DNA from: Sporodiniella umbellata
Taxonomy: Eukaryota > Mucoromycota > Mucoromycetes > Mucorales > Rhizopodaceae
Length of the DNA: 64,000 nt
Assembly: GCA_025677835.1 (NCBI GenBank)
Contig: JAIXMR010000068.1
Coordinates: 62,001-126,000 of the forward strand
Direction: 5' to 3'
The position numbers and the translations under genes are program-made. Below, piece by piece: positions 57,047 to 64,000 of the stretch. Position 1 is the first letter of the stretch, and each line of letters starts with the position of its first letter. The notes under the pieces were generated by a model, which saw nothing but the letters and a program-made list of their open reading frames with translations, was not told the origin of the DNA and did no database searches.

Positions 57047-58603
57047 TCAAGAAGGCACATGTTGATTGGCAGTGACAGAGGCCATCTGTCGCCATTTTCC
57101 ATCATAGCCCGCACTCCATAGTCTTAGTTCACCGTCATCACCTGAAGAAGAAAGGATGGTGCCGGTAATATTCCATTCAACGCGCCAGACTTCAGCTTGG
57201 TGATCCCCCAAGGAGGCAATCAATTCTACCGTAAGCGCCTTATTGACAGAATGTTGCGTCGGTGTACCTGCAGGAGAAATAGGTAATCGAGTACCTCGTT
57301 GTTGGGCAGGTACACCTGATTCAGTCACTTTAAAGATGCGTACAAAATGATCTTTGGAAGCCGTGGCAATCAATTGATAAGATCGGGCCATGTTTGGAGC
57401 CCAGCTCACATCATGAACCTCTTGAGTATGACCAGGGAGAAGTTCACCTGGCAACCATCGGTTATGTCCATCGTGTTTGAAAATCTAAAGTATAGGCAAG
57501 ACATAAGCCTCTTTTTTTTTTTTTTTTTTTTTTGATCTACTTTACTCTCGCTCCCTTTTCTTTGCCCAAACCTACTACCATCATCGCTAACGGACTACGG
57601 TTAGGACACCAATCAATACAATAGCCACTATCAGCGTCGATTGGGCGATGGCCTGGATCACCCGCAATGGATCCAGGTGATGTACTCTGCAGATAGCCGG
57701 TCATTGCTGGTATCTCGGGTATACCAGGAGTGGAAAGACCGTGGCTTTTGACAGAGCTGCTGCTGCTGCTCGTACTCTGTGGGTTCACATTGACTTGAGT
57801 TGGTGTCTGAGGTAAGTACTGAGGGGACTGGGGTTGGACCAAAGCCTGATGTTGAAGCTGTTGAAACTGTTGCTGTAATTGAGACGGTTGAGATCCAGCT
57901 CCTTGTGATTGACTGATTGGTGCTGGTTGGGCAGCCGAGAGTATGCCGTTATATGCATTGGAAAATATCTCGAACTCTTCCATCTGTGACCATTGGGCAA
58001 GATTGGTGGGTTCAAGCGCTTCATATACACGAACTACACCATCCGTTGAACATGTAGCCTATAAATCTCATACGTCAAAGACTACATCCTCTCCTCTCTA
58101 TCTGTCTGTTTTTAATCACCTCTTACAAGTCGTAAAGAATTTGGCGTAGGTGCAAACGCAAGATCTAATACAGCCCCTCGGGATTCTACTAATCGAAACC
58201 TTTCTGCCCATCGCTTTTGGCTATTCCTGGGCTCTTTTTTTTTTTAAGAAAAAAAAAAAAAAAAGGGCTCTATTAGGCCTTGTGGTTTTTTCCGAGCAAT
58301 AACCAATTTACCTGCAGTCTGCTCTTCCCAGATCTTCACTTGACGATCAAAAGAGCAGCTTGCAATTACTTGTCCATACTCAGGTCGCGCCCATCGACCT
58401 TTTAAAATGGATGAATCATGCGCTTTCCAGGAATCGCTCAATTCCCAAAAAGCAGAATCTTCTCGTTCAATAAAATCCCATACTTTTAATCGTTGATCGG
58501 AAGAACACGTCACAAGACGTTTTCCATAAAAGTCATAAGAAACATCATGTATTAAATCTTCATGGCCGGTATCGAATTTTGTCAAACTACTACTGCTATT
58601 CAT
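57047..58603 (-). CDS. SEH1: Nucleoporin Seh1 (WD40; Nup84/Nup107 and SEA/GATOR complexes)
   Basis: Seven-blade beta-propeller subunit shared by the nuclear pore Y-complex and the TORC1-regulating SEA/GATOR2 complex. Four exons join in phase: 58312-58603, 58127-58233, 57541-58058 and 57047-57485, 451 aa. Seen: FDTGHEDLIHDVSYDFYGKRLVTCSSD at the N-terminus, WARPEYGQVIASCSFDRQVKIWEE, RWAERFRLVESRGAVLDLAFAP, ATCSTDGVVRVYEAL and IDADSGYCIDWCPN. The C-terminal blades GHTQEVHDVSWAPN, IATASKDHFVRIFKV and GDHQAEVWRVEWNITGTIL follow. Between blades there is a Gln/Ser/Pro-rich insertion of about 80 residues (exon 3), which explains the length beyond the usual 320-360. The exon 3 donor GTAGAT was picked on phase. 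Confidence 0.93.
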
Positions 58604-58907
58604 CTCTTTATTAGAAAAAAAGAGAGAATAATTCTACAACCTATAGTATTTAAGTTCCGAAAAATAACCCAGCCATACCCTTTGAAGCCAGCATCTTTTT
58701 GGTCAATAGAAAAGTTAAGATGCTTGTTTTTTGGGAGGTAAATTATTGGTTTATAGGCACCTATTCCTTGCCCTTTGTTTTCAAATTAAAAACACAAAGC
58801 AATACAGAGTTCAACGATCTTTTGTATTTGATACTTTGAACCTCTCGAGCCCTATCTTATTAACGTTTATAACTAAGAAGTCTATATTTGCTTTTCTTTT
58901 TTTTTTA

Positions 58908-59154
58908 CTGTGTAAATACGTTAGCCAATAAAAGGCACCTTACTTATCTGTGCAAAAAGGTTGAGCCAGAAAAAAAAAAAAATACAAGCCAGTGGGAAAT
59001 AAAGCTTTGTCTATATTCACATCGGCTCTTGCTTTTTCTATACGATTCGCCTTATCGTTCTTCCGTCAGCGGTGGGGTCCAAGCTCTGGATGGCTTTTTT
59101 TTTTTCTTTTTAGTTTTAAATCATGCAAGCGGCTGATCCTTCACATACGCCTTT
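58908..59154 (+). repeat. Left arm of a 247-bp inverted repeat
   Basis: Position x pairs with 118773-x. The only mismatch I find is T at 59146 against G at 59627. The arm includes the A run after GAGCCAG and the T run after GGATGGC, equal in length in both arms. Confidence 0.95.
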
Positions 59155-59618
59155 TAGATCAATTTATTTTGGCTACTTTGCTTATTCTGTAGCCGAGATT
59201 TTTCTCTTGAGGTGATGAAAAAAAAAAAAAAAAAAAAAAAAAAAGAAATCGCAAGTTTCTGGCATCTGAAATCAAGCTAAACTGTTGCGAGTAAACGAGC
59301 GCCTTTTCTGTTTTCTATACATACTCACATAATAATGTTCATTTGTGTGTGTGTGTTTTTTTTTGTATCGGATTCAACGCTCTCATTTTATAAAACGATT
59401 GGGAGAAAGTAAACAATTTGAACTTTTTTTTACTACACGTATTTCATGTTCCTTTTCCCTTTCGATAATCGCGTTTTAAGATCACCAAAGCATATACCTT
59501 GTATGTGTACTCGAGTAATTTTCTTTGTGATAAACAGCCTATTATTCTGGCTGCATTTTTTTATTTGTATAAGCAGTTTTATTTATTTGCGTAAATTGAA
59601 GCGGTGCTTTATCTTTTG
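59155..59618. other. 464-bp spacer of the smaller inverted repeat
   Basis: Unique sequence with a run of about 24 A near 59219-59244 and a (GT)n patch. No ORF with a recognisable domain, so there is no sign of a transposase inside the element. Confidence 0.7.
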
Positions 59619-59865
59619 AAAGGCGTGTGTGAAGGATCAGCCGCTTGCATGATTTAAAACTAAAAAGAAAAAAAAAAAGCCATCCAGAGCTTGGACCCCA
59701 CCGCTGACGGAAGAACGATAAGGCGAATCGTATAGAAAAAGCAAGAGCCGATGTGAATATAGACAAAGCTTTATTTCCCACTGGCTTGTATTTTTTTTTT
59801 TTTCTGGCTCAACCTTTTTGCACAGATAAGTAAGGTGCCTTTTATTGGCTAACGTATTTACACAG
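59619..59865 (-). repeat. Right arm of the 247-bp inverted repeat
   Basis: Reverse complement of 58908-59154 with one mismatch. The sequences outside the arms (TTTTTTA on the left, CAAACAACC on the right) show no target-site duplication. Confidence 0.95.
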
Positions 59866-60432
59866 CAAACAACCAGAACAAAAATAGTGATAGGAGGGAA
59901 AGGCTGGGAAAATATAACAGAGAAACCAAACATAAAAATAATCTCTTTTTGAGCGTTACACACGCTCTAGGGATTGTGTGGGGAAACAAGATAAATGTTG
60001 CTGAGTGACATAATCTGTGTTTAAAATCACATGCAAAAGAGCAAGAGGTGTAAAAAGAAGAGATCGGTTTATTGTTCTTTCAAGCGAAAGGCTTGTGAAT
60101 ACTAACACTTTAAGGGAAAGAGGGGTCCTTCCTGTAGAGAATCCATTGCCGCGGGTAGTTTGCAGAATAAGGAAATAATAATCTTTGGTAAAGTTAACTT
60201 TTTCTTTTTGTATTCACTCACACACACTTACGCTCTTTCCCACCCGCCTGTTCCCTTTTTGAGAAAGCGTGTTGCCCCCTGGAACAGAAACGTTCCAAGT
60301 TTAGATTTTAAGTTAAATTTCTTTCCCCAACGGAAAAAAAAAAAAAAATTAGATAAATAATTCTTTGCGAGTAACTGTTTTTCTTTTTCTCATTTCTTTT
60401 TCTTTCATTTTTATTTATTTTCACTACACAAG

Positions 60433-62604
60433 ATGACTGTTACTGAAGAACAAAACGTGAGACATCCAGTGCCTGCCCGTCTTTTGGACAGCACTAAATA
60501 CCCCACTCCCCATATTGCCTCAATGGATAAGTACAAGAAACTATGGCAAGACAGCGTAGACAATCCTGATGCTTTTTTCGGCGATGTAAATAAATGCGGT
60601 TTTCTATTTTTTTTTTTTTTTTTACGTGGTAGATCAAATCAACTAATCTTGGTTACAACAGCATGCTCGTGAAACATTATCCTGGTCTAAGCCTTTTAAG
60701 ACAGTTCGCCATGGTACATTTGAAGCGGGAGATGTTGCTTGGTTTTTGGAAGGTGAACTCAACGCTTCCTATAATTGTGTCGACCGACATGCTATGAAGA
60801 CACCTGAAAAGATTGCTATTATTCATGAAGGCGATGAGCCAGATCAGGTACGCAATATTACTTATGGCGAGCTCTTCCGTTTGGTCTGCCAAATGGCCAA
60901 TACGCTTAAAAACCTAGGTGTGCGCAAGGGAGATAATGTGGCTATCTATATGCCCATGATTCCAGAGGCTCTCGTAGCTTGCTTGGCCTGTGCTCGTATT
61001 GGTGCAGTGCATTCTGTGGTATTCGCCGGGTTTTCTGCCGAGTCTTTGCGTGAACGCGTAGTAGATTGTGCTGCTCGTGTCGTTATCACCTCTGACGAAG
61101 GCCGCCGCGGCGGTAAAAACATTGCTACCAAACGCATCGTCGACGACGCCCTGAAGAGCAACCAAACCCATGTGGAACACGTCGTCGTCTTTCGTCGCAC
61201 AGGATCCCCAGTAGATTGGGTAGAGGATCGCGATCTCTGGTGGCATGAGGAAATGGCCAAAGCCAGAACATTCTGCCCCCCTGAGCCAATGAATGCAGAA
61301 GATCCTTTGTTTTTACTTTACACATCGGGATCTACGGGTACCCCTAAAGGCATTCTGCATACCACAGGCGGCTATTTACTCGGCGCTGCTTTGAGCGTAA
61401 AGTACATTTTCGACTTTCATGAAAATGACATTTTCGCCTGTATGGCCGACATTGGATGGATCACTGGCCACACTTATGTAAGTCACAGTAGCGGGTTTGA
61501 ATGCATAATAGGCCTTAACTAATCGTGTCTTAACAAAGGTCACTTACGGTCCTTTGACTGTGGGCGGTACCACTGTCTTATTTGAATCTACCCCTACTTA
61601 CCCTGATCCTTCCCGCTTCTGGCAACTCGTCGCCAAACACAAGGTCACTCAGTTTTATACTGCACCTACTGCCATTCGTGCCTTACGCCGTCTTGGTGAT
61701 GAATGGGTTGACAAGTGTGATCTTTCTTCTCTTCGCGTTATCGGCTCGGTCGGTGAGCCAATCAACCCTGAGGCCTGGGAATGGTATTATAACAAGGTCG
61801 GTCGGGGTCAATGTGCTGTTGTCGATACCTATTGGCAAACAGAAACTGGATCGATTGTTGTTGCACCTTTGCCTGGCGCAATTCCTACAAAGCCTGGGTC
61901 TGCTACCTTTCCTTTCTTTGGTATCAAGCCGGTTATTCTTGAACCTACTACCGGTAAAGTTCTTGAAGGCAACGATGTAACCGGTGTTTTGGCTATCGCT
62001 CAACCTTGGCCTTCCATGGCTCGTACAGTCTACAACAATCATAGTCGTTTCTTGGATACCTACCTGAACCCTTACAAAGGTTACTACTTTACAGGCGATG
62101 GTGCTACTCGCGACATGGACGGTTATATTTGGATTCGAGGTCGCGTAGACGGTAAGTGAATGAGCCGCAGGTATTGTAGAAAGCTGGTATTAAGTAACGT
62201 CAATAGATGTCATCAACGTATCTGGACATCGTCTCTCCACAGCAGAAATCGAGTCTGCATTGATTCTCCATCACTCTGTAGCTGAAGCTGCCGTCGTAGG
62301 TGGACATGACGACCTGACTGGACAATGCATTCACGCTTTTGCTTTGTTGAAGCCCAACATTGAAGACTCTGAGGGCTTCGAGAAAGAGCTAGTATTACAG
62401 GTTCGTAAGGTGATTGGCCCTTTCGCTACTCCTAAGCGTATTTACGTCGTTTCTGAGCTTCCCAAGACACGCTCAGGAAAGATCATGCGTCGTATTCTGC
62501 GTAAGATCGTGAATGGAGAGCAGGACTCTTTAGGCGATGTTTCTACTTTGGCAGATCCTAGTGTTGTAGATCAGCTCATTCAATTTGTTCACAACAAAAA
62601 GTAA
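60433..62604 (+). CDS. ACS1: Acetyl-CoA synthetase (AMP-forming)
   Basis: Makes acetyl-CoA from acetate, ATP and CoA through acetyl-AMP, for acetate growth and histone acetylation. Four exons join in phase: 60433-60585, 60662-61477, 61539-62151 and 62207-62604, 659 aa, the usual length. Seen: [16 protein letters not shown] near the N-terminus, [37 protein letters not shown], the ATP-binding [11 protein letters not shown] (about residue 270), [31 protein letters not shown], the hinge and C-terminal domain ([17 protein letters not shown]), and the adenylating lysine in TRSGKIMRR (about residue 617). There is no peroxisomal SKL-type end (it ends HNKK), so a cytosolic or nuclear enzyme is likely. 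Intron 1 contains a T run before the acceptor. Confidence 0.97.
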
Positions 62605-62864
62605 TTCTCAGCCAAAAAAAATAAAAAAAATAAAGAGGTTTGCATATACGAAAATAAACCAAAAAAAAAAAAAAATAATCGATAAATTACTTTTTTTTTG
62701 TTTGTTTTTACACAAAGTATTAAATAAAACTAAAACACCCTGCATGAAAACATACTAGTAAAAAGATGCTTGGATTCTATCTATAAAAATATATTTTGTA
62801 ATGTCTAAAGCAGCGTATATACACTATATGTTATTATGTCATCTTTGTCCTGCCATCGCCAAGT

Positions 62865-63685
62865 CTACTGTCCCAATCCCATTTTCACTAACGGAAACCA
62901 CAGCAGTATACCGCTCACAACCGGAATAGTCAAATTATCGTCCAAGTCGTACATTGAATTGCCAACCGCTTCTGATACACCAGCAACAAGCCCTCCATAC
63001 ACGCTAAGAGCAGCCAGTGAGATTGAACTTTTTTCAGGATGATATGATAGCGGCTGCTCAGTAAGGGATCCAAAATAAACAAACGTAACAAGTGCTCCCA
63101 AAATAGTGGCCCCTAGAGAACCCGCTAAAGACTTTCCTTTGTATTGAACTGTATACTTTCCCCAGAGCTTTCCACAAACACTGGCGGTTGGATCTACCCA
63201 TGACAGATAGATAATAGAGAGTGCAGCAATGTCTCTAGGGAACACATACAATACAATGATACAGCCTACATATTTGCCTTTTAGTAAACTGTAAAACGTC
63301 GCCTCTGCTTTACCTAACAAGTAATAAACGACGCCATTGATGCGAGTCTTGATTTCAGTCGTCCTCATGAGAGGTCCAAGGCACTGACAATAAAGTACAT
63401 TAAACCATTCAAAGTTAAACCGCATAAATTCACAGGTACTTATTCCAATTAAAGCTACAGTAAGTACAGGGTAGACCTCATTGGTGTTTATTCCATTCAT
63501 GTAGAGATAGAGTACAACAAAACCTATTGATAGGAGGTTACTAATCGATTTGACACAAACACAGAAAAATCTTTCTGTCTCTCCTTTTTACCGATCGAAA
63601 GGTGAAAAGCTTTTCTAGGTATTTCCCATCCTCCTTTTACAGGTACTCTTGAATAGTTACTTTCTTTTTTCAATGGCTGGCTCAT
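62865..63685 (-). CDS. DGK1: CTP-dependent diacylglycerol kinase (Dgk1 family)
   Basis: ER/nuclear-membrane enzyme that makes phosphatidate from diacylglycerol with CTP and so opposes lipin. Three exons join in phase: 63592-63685, 63314-63523 and 62865-63265, 234 aa. Seen: WEIPRKAFHLSIGFVVLYLY at the first membrane helix, MRFNFEWFNVLYCQCLGPLM, NGVVYYLLG, FPRDIAALSIIYLSWVDPTAS, GKLWGKYT and the GKSLAGS motif, then two further hydrophobic segments. All are family landmarks in order. Intron 2 (63266-63313, 48 nt, with a TACTAAA branch) has no stop and is a multiple of three, so it can be missed. Removing it joins YYLLG to CIIVLYVFPRD, as in relatives. It is convergent with acetyl-CoA synthetase (260 bp apart). 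Confidence 0.9.
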
Positions 63686-64000
63686 TTCTTTTAAAAAAAA
63701 AATATATATATATATAAAACGAAAAGAAACCTGGGTCGGTTGATAAATCTCCGCAAGTATACAATAAACGGTCAAGTGCCATTTTATTGCAGCTGATATA
63801 GAGAAAGAAATTTCTGTACCAACTTCTACAAACATCTTTAAATAGATACATTCTGCAGTACTTTAATCTGCGTGTTTGCTTCCAAGTAGTGGTTTTGTAA
63901 ATAGTCTGTCTAAGTAATCTATGCTAAGGCTGTCAAGTTCCCGTGACAGGTACAACTCTTTTGTGTAAGCCATTCACTCCACTAGCAGCGTTACACTGAT
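63686..64000. promoter_or_regulatory. Upstream region of DGK1
   Basis: A run of A followed by (TA)n lies at 63691-63716, right upstream of the DGK1 ATG. An in-frame reading continues upstream (to 63835) but consists partly of this repeat and is not a credible N-terminus. The rest shows no gene before the right edge. Confidence 0.4.

Larger units (their letters stand above)
58604..60432. other. Intergenic region holding an inverted repeat
   Basis: No gene supported. The ORFs at 58992-59192 and 59542-59781 are the two arms of the inverted repeat described separately. A (GT)n patch lies near 59344-59356 in the spacer. The last about 300 bp should contain the acetyl-CoA synthetase promoter. Confidence 0.6.

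Noticed and set aside
58992..59192. 66-aa ORF present twice (59542-59781 in the other arm)
   Set aside because: The recurrence is explained by the inverted repeat. The sequence has no domain and includes poly-Phe from a T run.
63524..63835. Long N-terminal extension of the DGK1 first exon
   Set aside because: It runs through a (TA)n/poly-A tract giving IYIYIFF. The ATG at 63685 gives the normal family N-terminus.

Overview
The window reads as nuclear DNA of an early-diverging fungus, most likely a Mucoromycota (Mucorales-type) genome. The evidence is an AT-rich background, very many long A or T homopolymer tracts, genes with several short introns (43-90 nt is common, with T-rich 3' ends and CTAAC/CTAA-like branch sites), and a protein set that mixes classic fungal genes (KRE33, MTC1, KGD2, RHO3, DGK1, SEH1) with genes usually discussed in animals (Gemin6, WDR91, a KIF24-like kinesin-13). 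Exon structures below were built by hand from splice signals, phase agreement and protein-family continuity. No search was run.

Layout. 1-2.4 kb: 5' part of a RasGEF (SH3, WW-like, RasGEF_N) running off the left edge. 5.4-7.1 kb: MFS transporter. 8.2-10 kb: a Gemin6-like Sm-fold gene and an intronless protein kinase. 10.9-12.0 kb: APN2-type AP endonuclease with a PIP box, divergent from the kinase. 12.3 kb: small secreted-type ORF. 12.6-15.6 kb: SAM-domain kinesin-13 with an 11-nt microexon. 15.6-20 kb: no convincing gene. 20-23.7 kb: two-finger CreA/Mig1-like protein, exosome subunit RRP43, RHO3-like GTPase. 26.3-31.7 kb: WDR91, an unrecognised coiled-coil protein whose 3' end overlaps WDR91 coding sequence antisense, and PUS1. 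32.8-38.9 kb: a tandem family of Gag-domain-like genes, two intact and two decayed. 39.4 kb: MTC1.

40.9-49.1 kb is the most striking part. The complete KRE33/NAT10 gene (about 1060 aa, four exons) is present twice, head to head, inside an inverted repeat with two 3737-bp arms and a 695-bp unique spacer. Every ORF in one arm recurs unchanged in the other at mirrored coordinates that sum to 89952. It is either a very recent or gene-converted palindrome, or an assembly artefact. A second, smaller inverted repeat (247-bp arms, one mismatch, 464-bp spacer) lies at 58.9-59.9 kb.

The right part holds KGD2 (2-oxoglutarate dehydrogenase E2, 49.4-51.1 kb), a long gene-poor stretch with a dispersed repeat that also occurs near 25.5 kb, a six-AT-hook protein (56.0 kb), the nucleoporin SEH1 (57.0-58.6 kb), acetyl-CoA synthetase (60.4-62.6 kb) and the CTP-dependent diacylglycerol kinase DGK1 (62.9-63.7 kb). 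As expected for a eukaryote there are no operons. The genes are independent housekeeping functions: ribosome biogenesis, RNA processing, Ras/Rho signalling, trafficking, and acetyl-CoA and TCA metabolism.
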